Origin: Christiangramia bathymodioli
Lineage (GTDB): Bacteria; Bacteroidota; Bacteroidia; Flavobacteriales; Flavobacteriaceae
DNA: 64,000 bases
Direction of reading: 5' to 3'
Assembly: GCA_009735695.1 (NCBI GenBank)
Contig: SRSL01000001.1
Location: 186,048-250,047 of the forward strand
Part shown: piece by piece, positions 37,851 to 46,610 of the stretch
Position numbering within the stretch: the first letter of the stretch is position 1
How the letters are laid out: every line of letters starts with the position of its first letter
The notes under the pieces: model-generated
The model's database searches: none
What the model was told of the DNA's origin: nothing
The model's input: only the letters and a program-made list of their open reading frames with translations
Program-made: the position numbers and the translations under genes

Positions 37851-39025
37851 AAAAGAACCTACTAGCAATCCTACTTTTCCTGGTAGCATTCACTTCAGAA
37901 TCTCAAGAAAATAAGTGGTATAAAGGAAATCTGCATACGCATTCTTACTGGAGTGACGGTGATGAATTTCCCGAAATGATCATGAAATGGTACAAGAATA
38001 AAGGCTATGATTTCGTGGCAGTATCAGACCATAATATCATCGCCGAAGGCGAAAAATGGAAGAAGATCAGCAAAGACTCGCTATACCAGCAGGCATTTAA
38101 AAATTATGTAGCCGAATATGGTGAAAATTGGGTGAATTATAAAAATGATGAGGAAGGTTTACAGGTACAGCTCAAAACCCTGGAAGAATTCCGTCCGCTT
38201 TTCGAAGAGCCCGAAAAATTCATGATCTTAAAAGCTGAAGAGGTTACTTCCTACCTGGATGGTAAAGCAGTTCATATGGGTGCGATAAACGTTCAGGAAT
38301 TGATAGAACCCCGGGAAGGAAATACCATCGCAGAACTGATCCAGAATAACCTGGACGCTATAAAAGAACAAAGCGAAGCAACCGGTGAACCTATGCTTCA
38401 ACATCTAAATCATCCTAATTTCACCTACGCGATAAAGGCTGAAGATATCATTCAGCTGGATGGCGAACGATTTTTTGAGGTTTTCAACGGTCACCCCTAC
38501 GTGAATAATTACGGTGACAGCATTCACGACAGCACCGAAATCATGTGGGACCAGGTGAATATCGCCTACCATGCCGAAGGGAAACCCTTATTACTGGGGA
38601 TCGCTACAGATGACAGCCATCATTACCATAAATTCGGGGCTAAATGGAGTAACGCCGGCCGGGGCTGGGTGGAAGTCAGGGCAACGGAATTAACTCCTTC
38701 AGGTATTATAAATGCCATGGAAGCGGGTGATTTTTACGCGACAACCGGGCTTGAACTTTCAGAACTTGATTTCGACGGAAGCAAAATTTCTTTAAAAATA
38801 AAGGCTGAAGAAAATGTGAATTACGAGATACAGTTCATCGGGGTGCAAAAAGGATCAACTAAAAGCGAGATCCTCAAAACCCTAAAGGGAACTGAAGCTT
38901 CCTATGAAATTCCTGAAAATGTGCTTTTCGCCAGGGCCAAAATCATTTCAGACAAATTAAAGAAAAACCCCTATAAAGAAGGGGACACCGAAGTTGCCTG
39001 GACGCAACCGGTAAGCCTTCAATAA
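37847..39025 (+). CDS. Secreted PHP-domain metal phosphoesterase-like protein
   Basis: 392 residues. An N-terminal hydrophobic stretch (MKKNLLAILLFLVAFTSES) is a signal peptide. The PHP metal motifs are clear: NLHTHSYWSDGDEFPEMI, FVAVSDHNIIAEG, LKAEEVTS, LQHLNHPNFTYA, and a late DDSHHYHKFGAKWSNAGRG that provides further metal ligands. A histidinol-phosphatase label is often given to such proteins, but the exported location and the esterase and GH2 neighbours argue for a role in glycan or phosphoester breakdown. The substrate is unknown. It overlaps the esterase stop (ATGA) and precedes GH2 by 15 bp. Confidence 0.8.
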   Translation: MKKNLLAILLFLVAFTSESQENKWYKGNLHTHSYWSDGDEFPEMIMKWYKNKGYDFVAVSDHNIIAEGEKWKKISKDSLYQQAFKNYVAEYGENWVNYKNDEEGLQVQLKTLEEFRPLFEEPEKFMILKAEEVTSYLDGKAVHMGAINVQELIEPREGNTIAELIQNNLDAIKEQSEATGEPMLQHLNHPNFTYAIKAEDIIQLDGERFFEVFNGHPYVNNYGDSIHDSTEIMWDQVNIAYHAEGKPLLLGIATDDSHHYHKFGAKWSNAGRGWVEVRATELTPSGIINAMEAGDFYATTGLELSELDFDGSKISLKIKAEENVNYEIQFIGVQKGSTKSEILKTLKGTEASYEIPENVLFARAKIISDKLKKNPYKEGDTEVAWTQPVSLQ

Positions 39026-39040
39026 ACCAAATATTAAAAA

Positions 39041-41611
39041 ATGAAATTGCCCTACTCTCTTTTTTTATTTTTATTCATCACTTCTTCCCTTCTACAGGCA
39101 CAGCGGATAGAAAAAACCATCAATTCAGGCTGGGAATTCCAGCTGGAGAATCAGGAGAAGTCAAAAATCGTAAATATACCGCATACCTGGAATGCTGAGG
39201 ATGCCTTTAATGAGGGTGCCTATTTCCGCGGAAAAGGAACCTACAGCAAAAAGGTCATTATTCCCGAAAACTGGGATAATAAAACAGTTTTCCTGAAATT
39301 TGAAGGTGCTAATCAGCATACGAAAGCGTATGTAAATGATGAGCTAGTTGGCGAGCATACCGGTGGTTATACCCAGTTTATTTTCGAATTAACTGAACAT
39401 TTGAAATTCGGCCAGGCTAACCAGGTGAAGATCGAGGTGGATAATTCGCATAACCATGATATCCCTCCACTGGAAGCCGACTTTAATTTTTACGGCGGGA
39501 TTTACCGGGATCTTGAACTAGTGGTGACTGGAAAAAGCCACTTCGGGCTGGAAGGTCTGGGAGCCGGAACTCAGTTGATTAAAACTCCAGAAGTTAGCAC
39601 AAGCCTTGCAAAAGTAAAATTTGAAGGAAAAGTGGTTGCTTCTGAAAATGACCTGGAATTACAGGTTAACATCAGTGATCCTTATGGAAACCAGGTTTCA
39701 GAATATAACAAGGCTTTAAATTCAGAAGATTTCACCCTTGATTTTGAGATCGAGAACCCGAAGTTATGGTCACCTGATGATCCAAACTTGTACCTGTTAA
39801 CCGCCAACCTGATCGATTCAGGTTCAGGAGAAATTTTGGACACTTACATCTCGAATTTTGGCTGCCGCTGGTTCGAAGCCGATCCTGAAAAAGGATTTAT
39901 CCTGAACGGGAAACCCATCAAGCTTATCGGAGCAAACCGTCACCAGGATTTTGAGAATATGGGAAATGCCGTTCCAAATTCCATACATCGAAAGGATTAC
40001 CAGATGATCAAGGATATGGGTGCTAATTTTATCAGGTCCGCGCATTACCCTCAGGATCCCGATGTTTACCGAATTTGTGATGAACTCGGTTTGCTGGTCT
40101 GGACCGAAGTGCCCGTGATCAATGATGTGACCGATTCCGAAGCTTATCACCAGAATGCTGTGAATATGCAGAAAGAACAGATCCTTCAATTATATAATCA
40201 CCCCTCGATCGTGTTCTGGGGAATTATGAACGAGATTTTCATTAGGCTGGTATTTACACGTGATATGCCGGAAGCCGATCAGAAAGCCAAAATCCAGACA
40301 AGCGTGGAGCTGGCCGAAAAACTGGAAGCGGCCACAAAAGCACTGGATACTTCGCGACTCAGTGTAATGGCGCTACATGAAAATGACATTTATAACACCT
40401 CGGGAATAGCTGATATTACAGATGTGATCGGCTGGAACCTTTATTTTGGCTGGTACACGCCGGGATTGGAAAACCTTGGAAAATTCCTGGATGAGCAACA
40501 CCAGAAGTATCCAGACAGATCTTTACTGATCTCGGAATATGGCCCCGGAAGCGATTCCAGGATTCAGACCAATGATCCAAAACCCTGGGATTTTAGCGAA
40601 GCCTACCAGTTAAAAAGTCATGTAAGTTATCTCAACCAGGTGATGGAACGGGATTATATGCTGGGAATGGCGGCCTGGAATTTTGCCGATTTCGGTTCAT
40701 CCGGCAGGCAGGATAGTCGGCCATACATCAACCAGAAAGGCCTGGTGAATTTTGACCGTGAGCCAAAGGATGTCTATTATTATTACGAAGCACGCTTAAC
40801 CGAAGATGATTTTGTTTATATCGCTGGAAAAAATTTTGAAACCAGGATCATCGACCAGTCTGAAAAAGTAAAACTGAAGGTCTTTTCGAACTCCGATGAG
40901 GTTAAGTTAATTATCGATGAAAAAACTGAAAAGGTAGCTTCTGTAAACGATAATATTGCCGAATTTGAACTAGAGCTTGAGCCTGGAGAGCATTCGATAA
41001 AAGCAGTTTCAGGTAATGCTGTGCATAGCAGAAACCTGCTGGTTAAATTCAGAAATAACCTGATAGGTGATATCGCGAATAATCCAATTCTCATCAATGT
41101 GGGAAGTCACAGCGATTTTGTGGATGAAGAGACCGGCGAGATCTGGATCAGTGACCAGGCGTTTCAAAATAACGATTTTGGATATGTAGGCGGAGACGTT
41201 TTTCAGCAGAACAGCAGCAAATTCCAGGGAACAGCTTCAGATATCAGGGTCACTACTAAAGAACCGTTGTTCCAGACGATGAGAGAAGGCCTTCAGGCCT
41301 ACAAATTTAATGTTCCAAAAGGTCAATATCGAATTTCACTATTGATGGCAGAACCAAACCGTGGAGCTTCAAAAGAAAACATCTATAACCTGGGATCTGA
41401 TTCAGAAAAAACTTCAGAAGGTATCAGGAGTTTTGATATTTTGATCAATGGGATTCTGGTTGAACAAGACCTTAACCTGGCCCGGGATTACGGAATCCTG
41501 CAGGCGGTAGAAGTCGATTATGAGATCAATTCAGAAGGACCGGTTGAAATAGAATTCAGACCTCGGAATGGAAAACCTGTATTGTCTGGTATTAGACTGG
41601 AAAAGTTATAA
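39041..41611 (+). CDS. Secreted glycoside hydrolase family 2 enzyme with C-terminal malectin-like domain
   Basis: 856 residues with a signal peptide (MKLPYSLFLFLFITSSLLQA). The GH2 order is visible: sugar-binding jelly roll (about 25-175; VNIPHTWNAEDAFNEGAYFR), an Ig-like domain (about 180-280), and a TIM barrel with LIGANRHQDFENMGNA. Acid/base Glu398 is in VFWGIMNEIF and nucleophile Glu499 in LLISEYGPGSDS. C-terminal Ig-like segments and a malectin-like domain (INVGSHSDFVDEETGEIW, about 690-855) follow. GH2 members are beta-galactosidases, beta-mannosidases and beta-glucuronidases; the exact activity is not fixed by the sequence. It ends the plus-strand cluster and is convergent with the GH3 gene. 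Confidence 0.9.
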   Translation: MKLPYSLFLFLFITSSLLQAQRIEKTINSGWEFQLENQEKSKIVNIPHTWNAEDAFNEGAYFRGKGTYSKKVIIPENWDNKTVFLKFEGANQHTKAYVNDELVGEHTGGYTQFIFELTEHLKFGQANQVKIEVDNSHNHDIPPLEADFNFYGGIYRDLELVVTGKSHFGLEGLGAGTQLIKTPEVSTSLAKVKFEGKVVASENDLELQVNISDPYGNQVSEYNKALNSEDFTLDFEIENPKLWSPDDPNLYLLTANLIDSGSGEILDTYISNFGCRWFEADPEKGFILNGKPIKLIGANRHQDFENMGNAVPNSIHRKDYQMIKDMGANFIRSAHYPQDPDVYRICDELGLLVWTEVPVINDVTDSEAYHQNAVNMQKEQILQLYNHPSIVFWGIMNEIFIRLVFTRDMPEADQKAKIQTSVELAEKLEAATKALDTSRLSVMALHENDIYNTSGIADITDVIGWNLYFGWYTPGLENLGKFLDEQHQKYPDRSLLISEYGPGSDSRIQTNDPKPWDFSEAYQLKSHVSYLNQVMERDYMLGMAAWNFADFGSSGRQDSRPYINQKGLVNFDREPKDVYYYYEARLTEDDFVYIAGKNFETRIIDQSEKVKLKVFSNSDEVKLIIDEKTEKVASVNDNIAEFELELEPGEHSIKAVSGNAVHSRNLLVKFRNNLIGDIANNPILINVGSHSDFVDEETGEIWISDQAFQNNDFGYVGGDVFQQNSSKFQGTASDIRVTTKEPLFQTMREGLQAYKFNVPKGQYRISLLMAEPNRGASKENIYNLGSDSEKTSEGIRSFDILINGILVEQDLNLARDYGILQAVEVDYEINSEGPVEIEFRPRNGKPVLSGIRLEKL

Positions 41612-41646
41612 AAAAACCCCGGGGCTAAAGAATAGACCTACCGGGG
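41611..41646 (-). terminator. Terminator between convergent GH2 and GH3 genes
   Basis: Stem CCCCGG (41617-41622) and CCGGGG (41641-41646) with an 18-nt loop. The A-run 41611-41616 gives a T-run on the minus strand, so it serves the GH3 gene. CCGGGGCTAA occurs twice here, which could permit alternative pairing. Confidence 0.6.
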
Positions 41647-41672
41647 CTAACTAACTAAAAAACTAAAAGGAT

Positions 41673-43946
41673 CTATTTTTCCAGGCTGAAGCTTCCGGCG
41701 AAATCGGCATCTGAACTTCCAGCGATAAAAAATTCGTATTCTCCTGGTTCAAATACATATTCGATTTGGGAATTATAGAATTTCAAATCTTCGGGAGTGA
41801 TCGTAAAAGTCACCGTTTTAGATTCTCCTTTTTTAAGGGCAATCTTTTGGAAACCTTTCAATTCCTTGCCTGGAGGAGTTACGCTTCTCACTTTGTCATG
41901 TACATAAAGCTGTACAACCTCTTCCCCGTCATAGTTCCCGGTATTGGTCACGGTAGCGCTCAATTCAATAGAACCGTTCGAATTCAGGCTCTTAGAACTG
42001 GCCTTCACATCGCTGTATTCAAAAGTGGTGTAACTCAATCCGTAACCAAATGGCAATAACGGTGAATTAGGTGAATCAAGATAATTGGTCTTGAACTTCT
42101 GGAATTCACCGCTTTCAGGACCTGGTCTACCCGTGGTTTTCATTCTATAATGAATCGGGATCTGCCCCACGCTTCGTGGCCAGCTATTGGTTAGCTTTCC
42201 CGATGGATTGTAATCGCCAAAAAGTACATCGGCAACCGCGTTTCCAGCTTCCACACCAGGGTGCCAGATCTGAAGTATGCTTACCGGGAGGTTCATTTCT
42301 TCTGAAATATCCAGTGGTCTACCGCTCATCAAAGCCAATACCACCGGTTTTCCTGTTTTTGCCAGTTCCCTAATCAGTTTCTTCTGAGAGTCGGGAATAG
42401 TGATATCTGTCCGGCTGGCCGCTTCTCCACTCATTTCGGTTGCTTCACCAACCACGGCAACTACTACATCTGAACTCCTAGCCAGATCAAGAGCCTCCTT
42501 TAGTAGGGTTTCAGGAGACTCTTCTGCAATCTGGATACGCTCGCCAAAAACATTCACTTTCTTGGCAAAGCTGGTATCGTCTGAAATATTCGCTCCTTTC
42601 GCATACTGTATAGTCGCGTTTGGAGCCACGTTCTTCATTCCTTCCAGAATTGGAACAGAAAGTTGTGGATTCCCGGTTGGTGCCCAGGTTCCCAGCATAT
42701 TATTCTTGTTATTGGCCAATGGCCCGATCAAAGCGATCTTCCCATTCTTCTTCAGTGGAAGAATGTCATTGTGCTTTTTCAGCAGCACAAAAGAACGGGT
42801 CGCTGCCTTGCGTGCCAAAGCACGGTTCTCTTCAGTTAGAATATCTTTTTCCGGTCTGCTTTCATCTGAATACAAATAAGGATCGTTCAAAAGACCAATT
42901 TTGTGTTTAGCCTCAAGAATTCTTCTCGCTGCTTTGGTGATCTGTTCTTCGGAAACCTTGCCTTCTTCAACCGATTTCTTTAAAGTGGTAAGGAAACCTT
43001 CACCAACCATATCCATGTCCAGCCCGGCATTGATCGCCAGTGCCGAAACCGCCTGAAGATCTCCCATTCCGTGGGCGATCATTTCATTTACCGAGGTATA
43101 ATCTGAAACTACAAAGCCATCAAATCCCCATCTTTCTCTTAAAAGATCGGTGAGCAGCCATTTATTTCCTGAAGCCGGAACACCGTCGATATCGTTAAAA
43201 GAAGTCATCACGCTTCCCACTCCAGCGTCAACCGCTGCTTTATAAGGAGGCAGGTATTCGTTAAACATTTTCAGTCGGCTCATATCAACCGTATTATAAT
43301 CCCTTCCTGCTTCGGGAGCTCCATATAAAGCCATATGTTTTACCGTTGCCATCATGGTTTCAGGCTTGCTCAGGTCGTCTCCCTGGTAACCTTCCACCAT
43401 CGCTTTGGCGATCTGAGAACCAAGATAAGGGTCCTCCCCTGCTCCTTCGGCGATACGCCCCCAGCGGGGATCACGGGCGATATCCACCATAGGAGAAAAG
43501 TTCCAGTTGATCCCATCTGCAGTAGCTTCCTTCGCAGCCATTTGTGCGCCGCTTTTGATCAATTCCATATCCCAGCTCGAGGAAAGTCCAAGCGGAATAG
43601 GGTACGTGGTTTTATAACCGTGAATGATATCCGATCCGATCAATAGCGGGATTCCCAAACGTGAATTCTTAACGGCCAGCTCCTGGGCCTGTCTTACTTT
43701 CGCCGGACTGGAAACGCCGAATACTCCTCCAACATTTCCGGCCTTGATCTTGGTTTCCACATCTTCACTAACCACCGATCCTGTAGCGATCCCACCTCCC
43801 GGCGTTAACAGGTTTAGCTGACCTATCTTCTCTTCCAGCGTCATTTTTTCCAGCAATTCCTCTACCTCAGGAATGCGTTCCTGGGCCTGCAGATAGGAAA
43901 GCCCTGCAAAAAGGAAGAGAGCAACTGATAGCTTAAAATTTCTCAT
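41673..43946 (-). CDS. bglX: Beta-glucosidase, glycoside hydrolase family 3 (BglX-like)
   Basis: 757 residues, full length for BglX. A signal peptide (MRNFKLSVALFLFAGLSYLQAQ) is followed by the TIM barrel with NWNFSPMVDIARDPRWGR and catalytic nucleophile Asp282 in DGFVVSDYTSVNEM. The alpha/beta sandwich starts near IALIGPLANN, and a fibronectin type III-like C-terminal domain contains LSYTTFEYSDVKA. It releases terminal glucose from beta-linked oligosaccharides in the periplasm. It is the last gene of the minus-strand polysaccharide locus, 31 bp after the GH43 gene. In such loci GH3 enzymes finish the oligosaccharides produced by upstream endo-enzymes. Confidence 0.95.
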   Translation of the reverse strand: MRNFKLSVALFLFAGLSYLQAQERIPEVEELLEKMTLEEKIGQLNLLTPGGGIATGSVVSEDVETKIKAGNVGGVFGVSSPAKVRQAQELAVKNSRLGIPLLIGSDIIHGYKTTYPIPLGLSSSWDMELIKSGAQMAAKEATADGINWNFSPMVDIARDPRWGRIAEGAGEDPYLGSQIAKAMVEGYQGDDLSKPETMMATVKHMALYGAPEAGRDYNTVDMSRLKMFNEYLPPYKAAVDAGVGSVMTSFNDIDGVPASGNKWLLTDLLRERWGFDGFVVSDYTSVNEMIAHGMGDLQAVSALAINAGLDMDMVGEGFLTTLKKSVEEGKVSEEQITKAARRILEAKHKIGLLNDPYLYSDESRPEKDILTEENRALARKAATRSFVLLKKHNDILPLKKNGKIALIGPLANNKNNMLGTWAPTGNPQLSVPILEGMKNVAPNATIQYAKGANISDDTSFAKKVNVFGERIQIAEESPETLLKEALDLARSSDVVVAVVGEATEMSGEAASRTDITIPDSQKKLIRELAKTGKPVVLALMSGRPLDISEEMNLPVSILQIWHPGVEAGNAVADVLFGDYNPSGKLTNSWPRSVGQIPIHYRMKTTGRPGPESGEFQKFKTNYLDSPNSPLLPFGYGLSYTTFEYSDVKASSKSLNSNGSIELSATVTNTGNYDGEEVVQLYVHDKVRSVTPPGKELKGFQKIALKKGESKTVTFTITPEDLKFYNSQIEYVFEPGEYEFFIAGSSDADFAGSFSLEK

Positions 43947-43977
43947 TTTCTATATTCTTTAAAATTGGTAATTGGTT

Positions 43978-45807
43978 TTATTTTACTTCCTGGATCTCTG
44001 TTCTTTCAGAAATGCCGTTTTCATTAAAGGCTTCTATGGTAAAATAATATTTGGTATCCCGATCCAGGTTTCGCATTAGATGCTCATTTTTATCGTAGAT
44101 AAGCCAGGACTGGTATAACTTATCTGGTGCGATTCCCCAGCGAATATTATATCCCTGGGCTCCTTTTACCGGTTCCCATTCGAAGGTCGCATCCCTGCGG
44201 TCTTCCTGCCGGGTCACTTCAAAGCCTTTTACCTTTGAGGGTTTCTTGCCAAGGCCTTTTCCGAACACTCGAATTTCGGATAAAGCCAGGTTATTTCCCG
44301 GAACCTTCAGGTTGTTGTAACGTACATATCTGGCCTCTACAGGTTGATTCAATACGATATAGGCATTGGGGGAATCTTCATAGCTGTCGCTCCTGTCTTC
44401 AACCACTTTCCAGTTTTCCCCGTCATTTGAGACTTCAAGGCTAAAGCGGTGCCTCAAACCTTCAGTCCTGGTATAAATACCAGACTCCTCATCATGGAAA
44501 TTCAGCTGAAAAGCATAGATATTTCCAGGATTCAGCATTTCGATCTCCACCCATTGATCGTCGTTATTGGCTTCAGCAACCCAGAAAGATTTTGGGCTTT
44601 CATCGGTAAGAACTTCAGAAATGATCGCACCTTCTGAATCCTTTTTCAAGGGCATTTCGGTTATATCGAACTGACCATCTGTGGAAGTACTTTTGCTTAT
44701 TTGTTTCTGAGAAGACGAAACCCTAGCTTTTCCTTTGTAAGAAAGCAGCATCCAGCCGGTATGCTGCCCAGGTTTGGTTGGATGGTCTGGCGAAAATAAT
44801 GGATAATCCCCGTAACTGGTGTTGGTATACATCAGGCCTTCCTCATCAAAATAGGTAGGAAACATACACAGCCGTCTTTCCCAGTGCGAGTTCGATGCCA
44901 GGGCCATGGTCGCAAAATGCCAGTACTGACCGTTGGTTTGTTTGACCGTGATCCCGTGGCCGGCACCATTTGTAAATCCTCCAGGTTTGAAGCTATACGG
45001 ATTGTTCTTCATGTATTTAAAAGGACCCAGCGGAGTTTCGCCTATATAAGCAGCATCCGCATATACATTGAACTGGGTTCCAGGAGCAGCGTACTGCAAA
45101 TAATATTTGCCGTCGTGTTTAGTCATGGAAGCTCCTTCCATATAACCTTCCTTCAGCGTTGGGTGATAATTATTTTCCCCGAATCGCTCCCAGCCGTGTT
45201 CTTCCTCTACCAGGTTGATCAGTTCCTTCTGAACCCCGGTTTCGATGAACCTGTCGTCCTTATCCAGCATTTTAACCTTAACCGGATGCACATTGGAAGA
45301 ACCCCAGTACAAATAGGTTTTACCGTCATCATCTATGAATAATTCGGAATCCTGGATATTACTGGTGATAGAAGCCGTTGGCGTCCACTCCCCTTTTTTG
45401 GGATCATCGGTATACAGGATGCTTCCGTAACCCGCCGGATCACCGGCAAAATAGACCAGTGAATCCTTATAATTGAAAGCAGTTGGTGCATTGGAACCTT
45501 CAAAGAACCATTGTTTAGGTTTAATGAATTCCCAGTTCACCAGATCCTTGGAATGCCAGTACCCAAATGAACGGGTGACGAACATGAAGTATTCTCCCCG
45601 GTATTCGATCACCGCGGGATCGGCCCCGGAACGATAAGAAATATTATTGGCTGAATTATATACCATATAGGAATAGTCGATATCCAGCGGATTGATATAG
45701 GTTTTGGGCACCACCTCCTGCCCATAGGAACTCAGGCTGGCCATTATACCCGCCGTAAAAAGCAGCGACTTGATCCTTTTCATTTCTATAAAACCAAATA
45801 ATTTCAT
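43978..45807 (-). CDS. GH43-like glycosidase with CBM32/F5-F8C and fibronectin III domains
   Basis: 609 residues from ATG 45807; an internal ATG at 45783 (MKRIKSLLFTAGIMASL) would give a cleaner signal peptide. The N-terminal five-bladed propeller has the GH43 acidic triad: Asp63 in GADPAVIEY, DSELFIDDDGKTYLYWG, and the acid Glu in MEGASMTKHDGKYY. A discoidin/CBM32-like domain follows (FWVAEANNDDQWVEIEML to LSEIRVFGKG, about 395-525), and then a fibronectin III domain ending GISERTEIQEVK. GH43 enzymes include arabinofuranosidases, xylosidases and galactosidases; the activity is not fixed here. Its start overlaps the stop of the esterase by one base (TAATG). Confidence 0.85.
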   Translation of the reverse strand: MKLFGFIEMKRIKSLLFTAGIMASLSSYGQEVVPKTYINPLDIDYSYMVYNSANNISYRSGADPAVIEYRGEYFMFVTRSFGYWHSKDLVNWEFIKPKQWFFEGSNAPTAFNYKDSLVYFAGDPAGYGSILYTDDPKKGEWTPTASITSNIQDSELFIDDDGKTYLYWGSSNVHPVKVKMLDKDDRFIETGVQKELINLVEEEHGWERFGENNYHPTLKEGYMEGASMTKHDGKYYLQYAAPGTQFNVYADAAYIGETPLGPFKYMKNNPYSFKPGGFTNGAGHGITVKQTNGQYWHFATMALASNSHWERRLCMFPTYFDEEGLMYTNTSYGDYPLFSPDHPTKPGQHTGWMLLSYKGKARVSSSQKQISKSTSTDGQFDITEMPLKKDSEGAIISEVLTDESPKSFWVAEANNDDQWVEIEMLNPGNIYAFQLNFHDEESGIYTRTEGLRHRFSLEVSNDGENWKVVEDRSDSYEDSPNAYIVLNQPVEARYVRYNNLKVPGNNLALSEIRVFGKGLGKKPSKVKGFEVTRQEDRRDATFEWEPVKGAQGYNIRWGIAPDKLYQSWLIYDKNEHLMRNLDRDTKYYFTIEAFNENGISERTEIQEVK

Positions 45808-46610
45808 TAATCAGATTTTTTTTGTGCGAACAACCAGGGCAATAGATTTGGTTCAGCAAAAGCCGAATCCCAGCTGTTGTGATTATCTTCCGGATAGAGT
45901 GATAACTTCGCGTTCCCGCCATGATGATTGATCTCCCGGGCCATGGTTTTAGACAGATGAGGTGGAACTATATCGTCTTTTTCGCCATGAAAGATCCATA
46001 TCGGAAATCCGTATCGATATTCAGAGGCGATTCCTGGATTGGCTCCTCCACAAATGGCAAAAGCTGCGGCGAACATTTCAGGCTTTTTATAAATGATCTC
46101 GTAAGTACCCATTCCACCCATCGACAGTCCGCCAACATAGACCTGGTCTTTATTCACGAATTTCTTTTCCAGAAATGATTCCATCAGTTTCATCACCAGA
46201 TCCAGGGAACGGGTAGGTTCCTCCTTATTCTTAAAATCGAATTGAAATGGCATGGTATCTCGTTTTACTTCCACTTTGGCCCAGTAATCTTCTTTGGGAG
46301 CCTGTGGAAATATGACCAAAGCCGGAAATTCATTCCTGATTTCATCCTTTAAAAAAAGATCTGAACCGTGCACTAGCTGCGCCTCGTTGTCATCTCCCCG
46401 TTCCCCGGCACCATGAAGCACAAGTACCACCGGGTATTCTTTATCTTCTGAAAAATCCTTTGGATACAGAATACGGTAGTTCAGGGTATCCTTTCCTTTT
46501 ACAAAATGTTCCTCTTTAAACTCGTCGCGTTCCTGGGCCGATAGTAACAAAGGGCACAACAGCAGCACGGAGCCGAACATGATCATCAAGTATTTCAATC
46601 TATTTTTCAT
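45807..46610 (-). CDS. Secreted esterase of the PHB-depolymerase/prolyl-oligopeptidase type
   Basis: 267 residues with a signal peptide (IMFGSVLLLCPLLLSAQ). Alpha/beta hydrolase motifs are VVLVLHGAGERGDDNE, nucleophile elbow VYVGGLSMGGMGTYEI, acid Asp in GEKDDIVPPHLS, and catalytic His in PEDNHNSWDSAF. It probably removes acetyl or other ester groups from the polysaccharide handled by the locus. Its start overlaps the end of the upstream GH144-type gene by 11 bases, and its stop overlaps the GH43 start, so the three are tightly coupled. Confidence 0.88.
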   Translation of the reverse strand: MKNRLKYLMIMFGSVLLLCPLLLSAQERDEFKEEHFVKGKDTLNYRILYPKDFSEDKEYPVVLVLHGAGERGDDNEAQLVHGSDLFLKDEIRNEFPALVIFPQAPKEDYWAKVEVKRDTMPFQFDFKNKEEPTRSLDLVMKLMESFLEKKFVNKDQVYVGGLSMGGMGTYEIIYKKPEMFAAAFAICGGANPGIASEYRYGFPIWIFHGEKDDIVPPHLSKTMAREINHHGGNAKLSLYPEDNHNSWDSAFAEPNLLPWLFAQKKSD

